From contig JACPYX010000007.1 in assembly GCA_016195815.1 (NCBI GenBank), positions 62,001 through 126,000 on the forward strand: a DNA stretch of 64,000 nt, written 5' to 3'. Below the pieces are notes generated by a model. That model was not told the origin of the DNA, did not search any database, and was given only the letters and a program-made list of their open reading frames with translations. This stretch comes from Chloroflexota bacterium. Lineage in GTDB: Bacteria > Chloroflexota > Anaerolineae > Anaerolineales > Villigracilaceae. Positions 41,694-49,773 of the stretch are shown here, in pieces. The stretch's first letter is position 1, and the number at the start of each line of letters is the position of its first letter. The translations under genes were made by a program, and so were the position numbers.

Positions 41694-41742
41694 ATTGAGG
41701 ACTGCTGATTGACAATCCAATCATCAATCTGCAATCCTCAAT
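41694..41742. repeat. Inverted repeat between tRNA-Cys and tRNA-Gly
   Basis: ATTGAGGA (41694-41701) and TCCTCAAT (41735-41742) with further partly paired TGATTG/CAATCA inside. It would be cut out as the tRNA precursor is processed; function unclear. Confidence 0.5.
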
Positions 41743-41748
41743 CATTTG

Positions 41749-41820
41749 AGCGGGCGATGGGATTCGAACCCACGACCTTCTCCTTGGCAAGGAGACGTAC
41801 TACCACTGTACTACGCCCGC
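41749..41820 (-). tRNA. tRNA-Gly (anticodon GCC)
   Basis: 72-nt cloverleaf; acceptor GCGGGCG/CGCCCGC, anticodon loop TTGCCAA in stem CTCCT/AGGAG, T arm GGGTTCGAATCCC. CCA is not encoded. Confidence 0.95.
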
Positions 41821-41849
41821 GTTTCCCTGGCTAAACTTTCAGCCGAGAG

Positions 41850-41922
41850 TGCCGAGACCCAGGATCGAACTGGGGACACCGCGATTTTCAGTCGCGTGCT
41901 CTACCAACTGAGCTATCTCGGC
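41850..41922 (-). tRNA. tRNA-Phe (anticodon GAA)
   Basis: 73-nt cloverleaf; acceptor GCCGAGA/TCTCGGC, D arm TAGCTCAGTTGGTAGAGC, anticodon loop CTGAAAA in stem GCGA/TCGC, T arm CCAGTTCGATCCTGG. First gene of the three-tRNA unit. Confidence 0.95.
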
Positions 41923-41948
41923 CGGTATTCGGTTGTTAAGCGTGCGGA

Positions 41949-41977
41949 ATTTTACTTGACGACTATGAGATTGTCAA
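41949..41977 (-). promoter_or_regulatory. Strong promoter of the Phe-Gly-Cys tRNA unit
   Basis: Minus-strand TTGACA (41977-41972), exactly 17 bp, then TAAAAT (41954-41949). +1 would be about 20 nt before the tRNA-Phe 5' end. The best -35/-10 pair in the window. Confidence 0.85.
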
Positions 41978-41997
41978 GCAAGGGATGCGTATTGCGT

Positions 41998-42116
41998 ATG
42001 TCATTGCGACGAGCGTTCGTTGCGACGCGGCAATCTCCTCACCAATAGGGGATTGCTTCGCGAAGCGCGCTCGCATGTGTGCCTGTGGCTCAGTGCAGGC
42101 AATGACGAGCACACGC
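41998..42116. repeat. Degenerate MITE/REP-like element
   Basis: Begins ATGTCATTGCGA (41998), contains GGCAATCTCCT...AGGGGATTGC as inner inverted arms, and ends near GCAATGACGAG. It is a diverged relative of the element just downstream; right end uncertain. Confidence 0.5.
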
Positions 42117-42168
42117 GCTCTTCTCTTGACCTCAACCTGCTTCCGCACTACAATGCCCGCCTGTGCTG

Positions 42169-42263
42169 ATGTCATTGCGAGCGCCAAAGGCGCGTGGCAA
42201 TCTCAAGTAACATTCAAAAACGAGATTGCCACGTCGGCTCTACGAGCCTCCTCGCAATGACAT
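42169..42263. repeat. MITE/REP-like element, copy 2
   Basis: 95 bp with perfect 13-bp inverted ends ATGTCATTGCGAG (42169-42181) and CTCGCAATGACAT (42251-42263). An inner perfect pair GTGGCAATCTC (42194-42204) / GAGATTGCCAC (42222-42232) lets the whole element fold. It ends 11 bp before the ffh start. Confidence 0.85.
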
Positions 42264-42274
42264 GGAATAATCAT

Positions 42275-43597
42275 ATGTTTGAAACCCTCACCTCACGACT
42301 CAACCAGGTCTTTGACCAACTCCGCCGGCGCGGAAAATTGTCCGAAGCGGACGTGGACGCGGCTATGCGCGAAGTGCGCCTTGCCTTGCTCGAAGCGGAC
42401 GTACATTTCAGCGTTGTCAAAACTTTCATCGCGCGCGTGCGCGAACGCGCGGTTGGCGCGGAAGTCTCGAAGGCGTTGAATCCCGGCCAGCAGGTCATCA
42501 AGATCGTCAACGAAGAGTTGATCGCCACACTCGGCGAACCTGCGCCATTAAATATGACCGGCCCAAAACCGCGCGTGATTATGATGGTCGGTTTGCAGGG
42601 TTCCGGTAAAACCACTGCTTCTGGAAAGTTGGCGCGCCTGCTTCGCTCGAAAGGAGAGCGCGTCATGTTGGTGGCCGGCGACCCATATCGCCCCGCGGCG
42701 GTGCAACAGTTGCAACAACTCGGCGAGCGACTCGACGTGCCCGTTGAATCTGATTTGAATATCAAGCCGCCGGAACTGGTAAAGCGTGCTTTTGAAAAAG
42801 CCGAAAAGGGTGGATTCACCGTCATGATCGTGGACACCGCCGGTCGGTCGCAGTTAGACGCGGAGCTAATGAGCGAGTTAAAGTCTATCGTGGCAAAAGT
42901 CCCGCCTGTGGAAACGTTGCTCGTCGTGGATTCGATGCTCGGCCAGGAAGCGTTGAACATCGCGCAGGGTTTTCGCGATAACGTGTCTATCACCGGTTTG
43001 ATCCTGACCAAGATGGACGGCGACTCGCGCGGCGGCGCGGCCATCTCGATTCGATCAGTGACGGGTGTGCCAATTAAATTTATCGGCACGGGCGAAAAAC
43101 TCGACGCGCTCGAAACCTATGACCCAGCGCGGCTGTCTTCGCGCATTTTGGGCATGGGCGACATGATCGGCCTGATCGAAAAAGCCGAAGCCGCCTTTGA
43201 CCAGCAATCCGCGCAAAAGTCTGCCGAGAAAATGATGAAGGGCTCGTTTACGCTCGAGGATTTTCTTGAGCAGATGAAACAGATGAAAAAGATGGGGCCG
43301 CTCAGCCAGATCATGGACATGCTTCCCGGGCAAATGGGGCAGGCCGCGCGTCAGGCCGACCCGAAGGAAATCGAAAAAGGCATGAAGCAATCCGAAGCTA
43401 TCATTTCTTCGATGACGTTGAAGGAACGCCGCAACCCCGATCTGTTGAACGCCTCACGCCGACGAAGAATCGCGGCTGGCTCCGGCGTCGAAGTGCAGGA
43501 TGTCAATAAACTGATCAAGCAATTCCGCGAAGCGCAGAAGATGATGAAGATGTTCCAGAAAACAGGCGGCAGGGGAATGGGAAATTTGTTTGGCTAA
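42275..43597 (+). CDS. ffh: Signal recognition particle protein Ffh
   Basis: 440-residue SRP54 GTPase that, with SRP RNA and FtsY, takes nascent membrane proteins to the translocon. The N domain (1-85, LTSRLNQVFDQLRRRGKLSE), G domain with GLQGSGKTTASGK near 107, DTAGR and TKMDGDSRGGAA, and a Met-rich M domain (about 325-440, MKQMKKMGPLSQIMDMLPGQM) are all present. ATG 42275 matches the usual N terminus; the longer frame from 42194 is just the repeat element. No good ribosome site is seen, perhaps because of the repeat. SRP RNA was not found here. Confidence 0.95.
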   Translation: MFETLTSRLNQVFDQLRRRGKLSEADVDAAMREVRLALLEADVHFSVVKTFIARVRERAVGAEVSKALNPGQQVIKIVNEELIATLGEPAPLNMTGPKPRVIMMVGLQGSGKTTASGKLARLLRSKGERVMLVAGDPYRPAAVQQLQQLGERLDVPVESDLNIKPPELVKRAFEKAEKGGFTVMIVDTAGRSQLDAELMSELKSIVAKVPPVETLLVVDSMLGQEALNIAQGFRDNVSITGLILTKMDGDSRGGAAISIRSVTGVPIKFIGTGEKLDALETYDPARLSSRILGMGDMIGLIEKAEAAFDQQSAQKSAEKMMKGSFTLEDFLEQMKQMKKMGPLSQIMDMLPGQMGQAARQADPKEIEKGMKQSEAIISSMTLKERRNPDLLNASRRRRIAAGSGVEVQDVNKLIKQFREAQKMMKMFQKTGGRGMGNLFG

Positions 43598-43636
43598 AGA
43601 GTGCGTCGCACTCGCGTTGCCCGCGAAGCGTAGAAG

Positions 43637-43680
43637 TTGATGAATTGCTCCCTCGGCGCGGCGAGGACATTGATCAATTT
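43637..43680 (+). terminator. Probable terminator of ffh
   Basis: Imperfect hairpin: TTGATGAAT (43637-43645) with ATTGATCAA (43669-43677, one mismatch) and inner CCTCG/CGAGG, followed by TTT. Weaker than other terminators of the window. Confidence 0.5.
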
Positions 43681-43761
43681 TAGCATTTTCTCCCTCCTCA
43701 CTTCACACCCAATTCACAACCGAATCCTATACTCTGTTCATAATTCACAAAGGAGTGAAAA

Positions 43762-44145
43762 ATGAACGGAAAAATTGCTTTACGAATCTTTGCCGGGCTG
43801 GTGCTGATCGCCGCAATTGCAGGCATCGCCTTCCTGGCCTTCAATGCGGGCGTGGCGCAGGGCGCCGCGGCCCAATTGCCCGCATCGCAATCAGGGAACA
43901 TGCCATATGTGTTTTATGGCGCGCCGTTTTTCTGGCATCCCTTTTGGGGCTTTGGTTTTTTCGGCCCGTTGATCGCATTGTTTCTGTTTTTCATCGCCTT
44001 GCGCGTCCTGCGCGTCATCTTCTGGGGTCCGCGCTGGGGACGTCACATGCGCGGCCATTGGCATGATGAAGATGGAGTCCCGCCGATGTTCAAGGAAATG
44101 CACGACCGCGCGCATGGACAGCCGATGAAAGACAAGAAGGAATAA
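43762..44145 (+). CDS. Small membrane protein preceding a two-component system
   Basis: 127-residue protein of unrecognised family. Two hydrophobic segments (about 7-30 and 60-85) flank an aromatic loop (YVFYGAPFFWHPFWGFGFFG). The tail is basic and His-rich (GRHMRGHWHDEDGVPPMFKEMHDRAHG). Similar small Gly/Phe/Trp-rich membrane proteins often sit beside OmpR-type regulators; here the response regulator follows 102 bp later and is followed by a kinase with its own Trp/Pro-rich start. It could be part of the sensed signal, perhaps metal or envelope state (inference). AAAGGAG precedes the ATG. Confidence 0.65.
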   Translation: MNGKIALRIFAGLVLIAAIAGIAFLAFNAGVAQGAAAQLPASQSGNMPYVFYGAPFFWHPFWGFGFFGPLIALFLFFIALRVLRVIFWGPRWGRHMRGHWHDEDGVPPMFKEMHDRAHGQPMKDKKE

Positions 44146-44150
44146 GAACG

Positions 44151-44156
44151 TATAAT
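44151..44156 (+). promoter_or_regulatory. Putative -10 box of the two-component operon
   Basis: TATAAT just after the membrane-protein gene, upstream of the inverted repeat at 44168-44218 and the ATG at 44248. Confidence 0.35.
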
Positions 44157-44167
44157 TGCAGCATCTT

Positions 44168-44218
44168 GGTCTCGATACGGCGGCGTTGGTCGGGTAGGAC
44201 GAAGTCCGTATCGAGACC
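44168..44218. repeat. Inverted repeat upstream of the response regulator
   Basis: GGTCTCGATACGG (44168-44180) and CCGTATCGAGACC (44206-44218) are perfect 13-bp arms around GTCGGGTAGGACGAAG. This matches a common bacterial palindromic intergenic repeat class (GGTCGAGTAG...CGTATCGAGACC). A related shorter piece lies at 44943-44969. Confidence 0.65.
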
Positions 44219-44247
44219 CGCCGCCTACTCGACCGGCATGTGGAATT

Positions 44248-44934
44248 ATGAAAACCATTCTCGTTGTTGACGACGAACCCAAGATCACTCAACTCGTGCG
44301 CGATTATCTGGAGCGCGCGGGTTTTGGCGTTCTTATCGCATACGATGGCAAGTCCGCGCTCTCACATGCAAAAACCGACAAGCCTGATATGGTCATCCTC
44401 GATCTTGGCCTGCCGCAAATGGACGGCCTCGATTTCACGCGCGAGTTCCGCAAAACATCCAACGCGCCGATCATCATGCTGACCGCGCGCTCCGACGAAT
44501 CCGATAAACTCATCGGTCTCGAACTCGGCGCGGACGATTACATGACCAAGCCGTTCAGCCCGAAGGAATTGGTTGCCAGAGTGCGCGTGGTGTTTCGACG
44601 CATAGAAAACGCGTCAACTTCCAGCGATGACATTATCCGCATCGCCGATCTGACTCTTGATATCCCGCGTCTGCGCGTGACTTCAAGCGGGCGCGGCCTC
44701 GAAGAGCTGACTCCCACCGAATTCGAATTATTGGTCGTGCTGGCGCGCCAGCCTGGGCGCGTCTTCACCCGCGCCCAGCTTTTGAATGCAATTCACGGCG
44801 TGGCATTTGAATCCTATGAGCGCGCCATTGATGCGCACGTCAAGAATATCCGCCGCAAGATCGAAGTCAAGCCGAACGAGCCAAAGTATGTTCTGACTGT
44901 TTATAGCGTGGGTTATAAATTTGCGGATAAATGA
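44248..44934 (+). CDS. OmpR/PhoB-family response regulator
   Basis: 228-residue regulator. The receiver domain has the acidic pair in VVDDEPKI, phospho-acceptor D52 in VILDLGLPQMDG, and the conserved K in TKPFSPKELVARV. The C-terminal winged helix (about 130-228, LEELTPTEFELLVVLARQPGRVFTRAQLL) binds DNA as a dimer. It is paired with the kinase at 44984. Target genes cannot be named; the membrane protein at 43762 is a candidate. Confidence 0.93.
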   Translation: MKTILVVDDEPKITQLVRDYLERAGFGVLIAYDGKSALSHAKTDKPDMVILDLGLPQMDGLDFTREFRKTSNAPIIMLTARSDESDKLIGLELGADDYMTKPFSPKELVARVRVVFRRIENASTSSDDIIRIADLTLDIPRLRVTSSGRGLEELTPTEFELLVVLARQPGRVFTRAQLLNAIHGVAFESYERAIDAHVKNIRRKIEVKPNEPKYVLTVYSVGYKFADK

Positions 44935-44942
44935 ATGACTCT

Positions 44943-44969
44943 GCTGGTTGAGCAGGCGTCGAAACCAGC
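44943..44969. repeat. Short palindromic repeat between regulator and kinase
   Basis: GCTGGTT (44943-44949) / AACCAGC (44963-44969) around GAGCAGGCGTCGA. A short relative of the repeat class at 44168-44218, sitting in the 49-bp gap of one operon. Confidence 0.45.
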
Positions 44970-44983
44970 GCGATAAATTATTG

Positions 44984-46123
44984 ATGAAACATCGCTTTCA
45001 CTTTTCCGAACACGAACGTCCGCCGTGGTGGCCCGAGAATGAAGAATGGCCGCCGCGTGATCGCCGTCACTGGCGGCGGATGGGCAGGCGCAATCCATTC
45101 TTCCGCAGGTTGGGCTGCCTGTTTGCGGTATTTAATTTATTTGGCCTGGTATTTTTTCTTGCAATTCTCGGATTGATTCTCAACGCGTTTGGAATTGCCA
45201 GTTTTCCATTCGGCCAATTCCAATGGCTTTTGCCCGTCGGCGGGGTACTGTTCGCTTTTACGGTTGCGGTGTTAATTCTGGCGGGAATGAATTTGCGCCG
45301 CATGACCACGCGGCTGGACGGTCTGCTGTCCGCCTCCAATCGCGTGGCGGACGGTGATTATGCCGTCCGCGTGGAGGAGAAGGGCTTGCCCGAAGTCCGC
45401 TCGATGGCGCGGGCGTTCAACGCAATGGCTTCTCGTTTGCAGGCGAACGACAGCCAGCGCCGCGCCATGCTGGCCGATATTTCGCACGAACTCCGCACAC
45501 CATTGACGGTGATTCAGGGAAATGTCGAAGGCATGTTGGATGGCGTGTATCCCGCTGATGAAAAACGACTCAAGTCCATTTTTGAAGAGACACAAGTTCT
45601 ATCGCGCCTGGTGGACGACTTGCGGACGCTGGCTGTTGCGGAAAGCGGCGCGCTGCAACTCAAACGCGAACCGACCGATCTGGCTTTGTTGATCCGTGAA
45701 ATTGTTTCTTCTTTTCAATCGCGCGCGGATAATTCCGGTGTGAAGTTTGAATTATTTTTGGCGGATATTCCTCCGCTGGAAATTGACCCGTGGCGCATGC
45801 GTGAAGTTTTATCGAACCTGATCGGCAACGCGCTGCGCTATTCGCTGCGCCCGCCGCTCGCGGGCGTGGTCGAAATCAATTTGACGGAGTCCGCTGTGGG
45901 CGGGGAAGGAAGCGCACAGATCTCCGTGGCGGATAACGGGCGCGGCATCGCACCTGATGACCTGCCGCATATCTTTAACCGATTTTACAAATCCAGTGAT
46001 TCGGGTGGGATGGGTTTGGGTTTATCCATTGCGAAGTATTTAGTGGAAGCGCATGGCGGGAAGATTTGGGCAGAAAGTGAAATGGGAAAGGGAACCCGGA
46101 TTTCGTTCACACTGCCTCAGTAA
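44984..46123 (+). CDS. Sensor histidine kinase
   Basis: 379-residue membrane kinase. A cytoplasmic Trp/Pro/Arg-rich start ([18 protein letters not shown]) precedes two membrane segments (about 45-68 and 75-97) with almost no extracytoplasmic loop, so it probably senses within the membrane. A HAMP domain (about 100-155) follows, then the H-box [14 protein letters not shown] with H168 and an ATPase domain with [25 protein letters not shown] and [13 protein letters not shown]. It pairs with the regulator upstream. No clear ribosome site precedes ATG 44984. Confidence 0.92.
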   Translation: MKHRFHFSEHERPPWWPENEEWPPRDRRHWRRMGRRNPFFRRLGCLFAVFNLFGLVFFLAILGLILNAFGIASFPFGQFQWLLPVGGVLFAFTVAVLILAGMNLRRMTTRLDGLLSASNRVADGDYAVRVEEKGLPEVRSMARAFNAMASRLQANDSQRRAMLADISHELRTPLTVIQGNVEGMLDGVYPADEKRLKSIFEETQVLSRLVDDLRTLAVAESGALQLKREPTDLALLIREIVSSFQSRADNSGVKFELFLADIPPLEIDPWRMREVLSNLIGNALRYSLRPPLAGVVEINLTESAVGGEGSAQISVADNGRGIAPDDLPHIFNRFYKSSDSGGMGLGLSIAKYLVEAHGGKIWAESEMGKGTRISFTLPQ

Positions 46124-46243
46124 TTCTCTGGTAAAATATGCGCCTGTGGATTAAGGTTGGCGAGCGCGTCCTTTCACGCACCCCTCTCTCTCGCTTACCG
46201 ATCCATCCAAACTTGACAATAAATTTGAAGGAGAACGTTCTAG

Positions 46244-46588
46244 ATGGTTCGTATTCGTTTTCGCCGTATCGGCTTGAAGGGCCAGCCTTCCTATCGCATT
46301 GTTGCGGCAGATAAGGAAGCTCCCCGCGATGGCCGCTTTCTCGAAATTTTGGGCTTCTACAATCCGCGCACTGACCCCTCGACTCTGACAGTCAAAGAGG
46401 ACCGCATTTATCACTGGATGAAGAACGGCGCTTTGCCGACTGAATCAGTTGGGCAGGTTTTCAAAAGCGCAGGAATTCTGGACCGCTTCGAGCGTTTCAA
46501 AAAGGGCGAGTTGGTTGAGACTCTTTTGCAGGAAGCGACTGAAGCCACCACCAAACGCGCTGCGCCCGTTAGAACGCGTAAGGATTAG
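46244..46588 (+). CDS. rpsP: Ribosomal protein S16
   Basis: 114-residue S16 of the small ribosomal subunit. It starts MVRIRFRRIGLKGQPSYRIVAADKEAPRDGRFLEILGFYNP, the classic S16 N terminus, and has a C-terminal tail of about 25 residues beyond the core. GAAGGAG is eleven bases before the ATG. It heads the row rpsP-khpA-rimM, the standard bacterial order. A TAAAAT -10 candidate lies at 46132-46137. Confidence 0.95.
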   Translation: MVRIRFRRIGLKGQPSYRIVAADKEAPRDGRFLEILGFYNPRTDPSTLTVKEDRIYHWMKNGALPTESVGQVFKSAGILDRFERFKKGELVETLLQEATEATTKRAAPVRTRKD

Positions 46589-46602
46589 TTCATCACCCCT
46601 GG

Positions 46603-46627
46603 CCGCTCTTCTTAAAAGGGAGAGCGG
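46603..46627 (+). promoter_or_regulatory. Hairpin over the khpA ribosome site
   Basis: CCGCTCT (46603-46609) pairs with AGAGCGG (46621-46627); the GGGAGA that serves as khpA ribosome site lies in the loop and right arm. It could lower khpA translation relative to rpsP. Inference from pairing only. Confidence 0.4.
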
Positions 46628-46632
46628 AACGA

Positions 46633-46875
46633 ATGTTTATGAAAGAACTCATCGAATTCATTGCCAAATCCCTGGTTGAGCACCCCGAACAGGTTGAAGT
46701 TAAAGAGTATGGAGGCGGTGATCGCATTCGTCTTGAGTTGAACGTGGCCAAAGATGATATGGGCCGCGTGATCGGCAAGAGCGGAAAAGTTGCCAATTCC
46801 ATTCGTGCGCTCTTGCGAGTGGCCGCCGAACGCGAAGGCAAACAAGTGACTCTCGACGTGGTTGAGCCGCAATAA
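46633..46875 (+). CDS. khpA: KH-domain RNA-binding protein KhpA
   Basis: 80-residue single KH domain with the GxxG-type loop in RVIGKSGKVANSIRALLR. It begins MFMKELIEFIAKSLVEHPEQVEV, so the start may be ATG 46633 or 46639. KhpA, with KhpB/Jag, binds many RNAs and affects cell elongation in Gram-positives. Its stop codon overlaps the rimM ATG by one base (TAATG), so they are coupled. Confidence 0.93.
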   Translation: MFMKELIEFIAKSLVEHPEQVEVKEYGGGDRIRLELNVAKDDMGRVIGKSGKVANSIRALLRVAAEREGKQVTLDVVEPQ

Positions 46876-47441
46876 TGCCTTCCAGGAAATCCTCCAGTCA
46901 TGCTGATTCAGGCTCGCCGTCCGCTGGCGAGCCTGTCTATTTAGCCATCGGCCACTTGCGTCGTCCGCATGGGGTGCGCGGCGAAATAGTGATGGAAGTC
47001 CACACAGATTTTCCGGAACGTATCAAACCGGGCATGAAGGTCTTTGTCGGCGAGTCGCATGACGCGATGGTGGTTGACGGGGCTCGTTTTCACAACGAAG
47101 GCCTGATCATAAAATTCCGGGGCGTGGAAACGCCCGAAGATGCCGGCCGTTACCGAAACCTGTGGGTATATGTCGCCAGCGCGGATCGTCCGCCGCTGCC
47201 CGAGGGGCAATATTATTTTCATGAACTGATCGGACTTCAAGTGGTGGACGACAGGGATGAGCTGCTCGGCGAGTTGACTGAGATCGTAGAAACGGGCGCG
47301 AACAATGTTTATGTGGTGACGCGCGCTGACGGAAGCGAAATATTATTGCCCGCCATTCCTTCGGTCATTCTGGACGTGGAAATGGGCCGCCGTTTAATGC
47401 GCGTTCATCTGTTGGATGGATTGCTTGACAGCCCCAACTGA
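46875..47441 (+). CDS. rimM: 16S rRNA processing protein RimM
   Basis: 188-residue ribosome maturation factor that acts on the 30S head together with S19. The N-terminal RimM domain (VYLAIGHLRRPHGVRGEIVMEVHTDFPERI) follows a disordered start of about 20 residues, and the C-terminal PRC-barrel domain (about 95-185) holds YYFHELIGLQVVDDRDELLGEL and LLPAIPSVILDVEMGRRLMRV. trmD, often the next gene, is missing; dprA follows instead. Confidence 0.93.
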   Translation: MPSRKSSSHADSGSPSAGEPVYLAIGHLRRPHGVRGEIVMEVHTDFPERIKPGMKVFVGESHDAMVVDGARFHNEGLIIKFRGVETPEDAGRYRNLWVYVASADRPPLPEGQYYFHELIGLQVVDDRDELLGELTEIVETGANNVYVVTRADGSEILLPAIPSVILDVEMGRRLMRVHLLDGLLDSPN

Positions 47442-47471
47442 TATTCGATCTTTGAATCTCGATTGAAGAAC

Positions 47472-48578
47472 ATGGACCAAAAACGCTATTGGGTCGGATT
47501 TAATCTCGCGCGCGGGATCGGAGCCGTTCGTCTGCAAGCCCTGATCCAGTATTTTGGCGACGCTGAGTCTGCATGGCAGGCTTCGCCGGATGAATTGCGC
47601 GCGGCTGGCCTGGGGCCGAAGGTCATCGAGCGTTTTCTTGAAATTCGTAAATCCGTTGATCTTGATAAACTGTGGGATAAGATCGCCGCGCAAGGCATTC
47701 AGGTCCTAACGTGGGACGATGAGAATTATCCGCCGCGCTTGAAAGAGATCGAACAGCCGCCGCCCGTTTTATACGTGCGCGGCAGCGTGTTGACCGAAGA
47801 TCATTTCGCGGTGGCAATTGTCGGAACGCGCAAAGTCACATCTTATGGGCGTCAGGTTACGGAAGAGTTATCCGCGTTTCTGGCGGCGAATGGAATTACG
47901 GTGGTCAGCGGCCTGGCGCGCGGCGTGGACGCAGTGGCGCATTCAGCCGCGTTGAAAGCCGGCGGGCGAACGGTGGCCGTTTTAGGGTCCGGTGTGGATC
48001 GAATTTATCCGCCTGAGAATCGCGCCTTAGCCGAACAGATGATGTCGCGCGGCGCGGTCGTCAGCGATTATCCGGTTGGCAGCGCGCCGGAGAGCAGTAA
48101 CTTTCCGCCGCGCAATCGAATCATCTCCGGTTTATCCATGGCGGTGGTTGTCGTTGAAGCCGGAGAAACGAGCGGCGCGTTGATCACGGCCGAGTTTGCC
48201 GCGGAACATGGACGCGAAATTTTTGCTGTACCGGGAAGCATCCTTGCACCGCAAAGTAAGGGTACGAACAAGTTGATACAAAATGGAGCCTTGCCTTTGT
48301 TGACGCCGCAAGATATTATGCAGGCGTTAAACCTGACGCGCGTGGGCGAACAAAAAGCCGCCCGTAAGATTCTGCCTGCCGACGCGGTCGAAGCGCAACT
48401 GTTGAATTTGCTGAATCACGAACCGATTCATGTGGATGAAATTCGTAATCAAACCGGTTTGCCCGTCGAAAAAGTTTCGGCGGCTTTGGTGATGATGGAA
48501 CTCAAGGGGATGGTACGCCAGGTGGGTGGGATGAACTATGTGGCTGTTCGTGAGGTACAATCTGGCTATTCGGCATAA
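47472..48578 (+). CDS. dprA: DNA-processing protein DprA (Smf)
   Basis: 368-residue DprA, which binds incoming single-stranded DNA in transformation and loads RecA. An N-terminal helix-hairpin-helix-like part (about 1-65) leads to a Rossmann-type domain with VAIVGTRKVTSYGRQ, VVSGLARGVDAVAHSAAL and SNFPPRNRIISGLS. A C-terminal winged helix (about 305-365) completes the protein. ATG 47472 is used; a TTG three codons earlier is less likely. No other competence genes are visible here. Confidence 0.92.
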   Translation: MDQKRYWVGFNLARGIGAVRLQALIQYFGDAESAWQASPDELRAAGLGPKVIERFLEIRKSVDLDKLWDKIAAQGIQVLTWDDENYPPRLKEIEQPPPVLYVRGSVLTEDHFAVAIVGTRKVTSYGRQVTEELSAFLAANGITVVSGLARGVDAVAHSAALKAGGRTVAVLGSGVDRIYPPENRALAEQMMSRGAVVSDYPVGSAPESSNFPPRNRIISGLSMAVVVVEAGETSGALITAEFAAEHGREIFAVPGSILAPQSKGTNKLIQNGALPLLTPQDIMQALNLTRVGEQKAARKILPADAVEAQLLNLLNHEPIHVDEIRNQTGLPVEKVSAALVMMELKGMVRQVGGMNYVAVREVQSGYSA

Positions 48579-48619
48579 CCTGGGAATGGTGCCTGGTTAT
48601 TCAAATGGGAGAGATTGAT

Positions 48620-49711
48620 ATGAACAAGCATACATATGCGGTTATCATGGCTGGCGGAGGCGGGACGCGTTTATGGCCTGTCTCGCGCAAGAACAGGCCG
48701 AAACAACTTTTGCCTTTGCTCGGCGAGGAAACTTTGTTCCAAAGCACGGTTAATCGGCTGACAGATCTGCTTCCGCCGGAACGTATTTTGGTGGTGACGG
48801 TGGCGGAGCAGGCAAGTGAGATGCAAGTGCAGTCGCCATCCATTCCGCTTGAGAACTATTTGATCGAACCCGCGCCGCGCGGTACGGCCGCTGTTGTTGG
48901 GCTGGCCGCGGCTATTTTGAATAAACGCGATCCCGAAGCGATGATGGCGATTCTGCCGTCGGATCATTTTATTCGCAACCGCGATTTGTTCCATTACTTG
49001 TTACGGACAGCGTTTAGTATTGCCAGCCAGAAATACCTGGTGACGCTTGGCATCACACCCTTGCATCCATCCACTGCTTATGGATATATTCAGCAGGGCG
49101 AATTGTTGGATGGCGATTTCAAGTATCCGGTTTATAAAGTGCGGCGCTTCAAGGAAAAACCGGACGAAAAAACCGCTCAAGAGTTCTTGCGGTCGGGAGA
49201 TCATTCCTGGAACAGCGGGATGTTCGTCTGGCGGGCAGACGCGATCCTGAACGAGATCAATAGGCAGATGCCGGCGCTGGCCGGCGTGCTTGACAAGATT
49301 TCTGCATTATGGAATACATCCAGTCATGCGGAAGTGATCCAGTCTTTGTGGCATGATCTCGAGATCGAGACGATTGACTATGGAATTATGGAGCAAGCCG
49401 AGCGTGTGGCGGTGCTGCCGGCCGGCGGACTGGGCTGGAGCGATGTAGGCGCGTGGGATAGTCTGTTCGAAGTATTGTTTCCTGACATGAACGGCAATGT
49501 TGCGGTAAACTCCCAGCACCTCGCGCTTGAAACCCGCAACGTGTTGGTCTATGGAAATAACCCGGATCGCCTGATCGTTACGATTGGATTGGACGATATG
49601 GTGGTTGTGGATGTGGATGATGTATTGTTGGTCTGCAAAGTGGATCAGGCGCAAAAGGTCCGCGATGTTGTGGAACATTTGAAGAAACATCGGCAGGAGA
49701 ATTATCTTTAG
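48620..49711 (+). CDS. manC: Mannose-1-phosphate guanylyltransferase
   Basis: 363-residue nucleotidyltransferase that makes GDP-mannose from GTP and mannose 1-phosphate. The signature AVIMAGGGGTRLWPVSRKNRPKQLLPLLGE, the ILPSDHFI loop, the FKEKPDEKTAQEFL motif and the SWNSGMFVWRAD segment are all typical. The short form lacks the C-terminal isomerase domain of bifunctional ManC/AlgA. GGGAGA lies upstream of ATG 48620. GDP-mannose could feed glycosyltransferases such as the one at 8185 (inference). Confidence 0.92.
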   Translation: MNKHTYAVIMAGGGGTRLWPVSRKNRPKQLLPLLGEETLFQSTVNRLTDLLPPERILVVTVAEQASEMQVQSPSIPLENYLIEPAPRGTAAVVGLAAAILNKRDPEAMMAILPSDHFIRNRDLFHYLLRTAFSIASQKYLVTLGITPLHPSTAYGYIQQGELLDGDFKYPVYKVRRFKEKPDEKTAQEFLRSGDHSWNSGMFVWRADAILNEINRQMPALAGVLDKISALWNTSSHAEVIQSLWHDLEIETIDYGIMEQAERVAVLPAGGLGWSDVGAWDSLFEVLFPDMNGNVAVNSQHLALETRNVLVYGNNPDRLIVTIGLDDMVVVDVDDVLLVCKVDQAQKVRDVVEHLKKHRQENYL

Positions 49712-49716
49712 AAATT

Positions 49717-49763
49717 CCCTCACCTGCAAACCTTCGTTGTGGAAAACGGAAGGTAGGTGAGGG
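49717..49763. repeat. Hairpin between guanylyltransferase gene and topA
   Basis: CCCTCACCT (49717-49725) with AGGTGAGGG (49755-49763), plus inner ACCTTC/GAAGGT, separated by a 4-nt bulge. No T run follows. It ends ten bases before the topA ATG and could affect its translation. Confidence 0.55.
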
Positions 49764-49773
49764 TGGAGAATAA

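Noticed and set aside
42169-42263. Insertion sequence or coding element upstream of ffh
   Set aside because: Only about 95 bp with no transposase and no open frame; treated as a MITE/REP-like repeat.
46138-46320. 60-codon frame upstream of and overlapping rpsP as a leader peptide
   Set aside because: It begins inside the putative -10 region, runs into rpsP in another frame without a codon run or attenuator; chance open frame.
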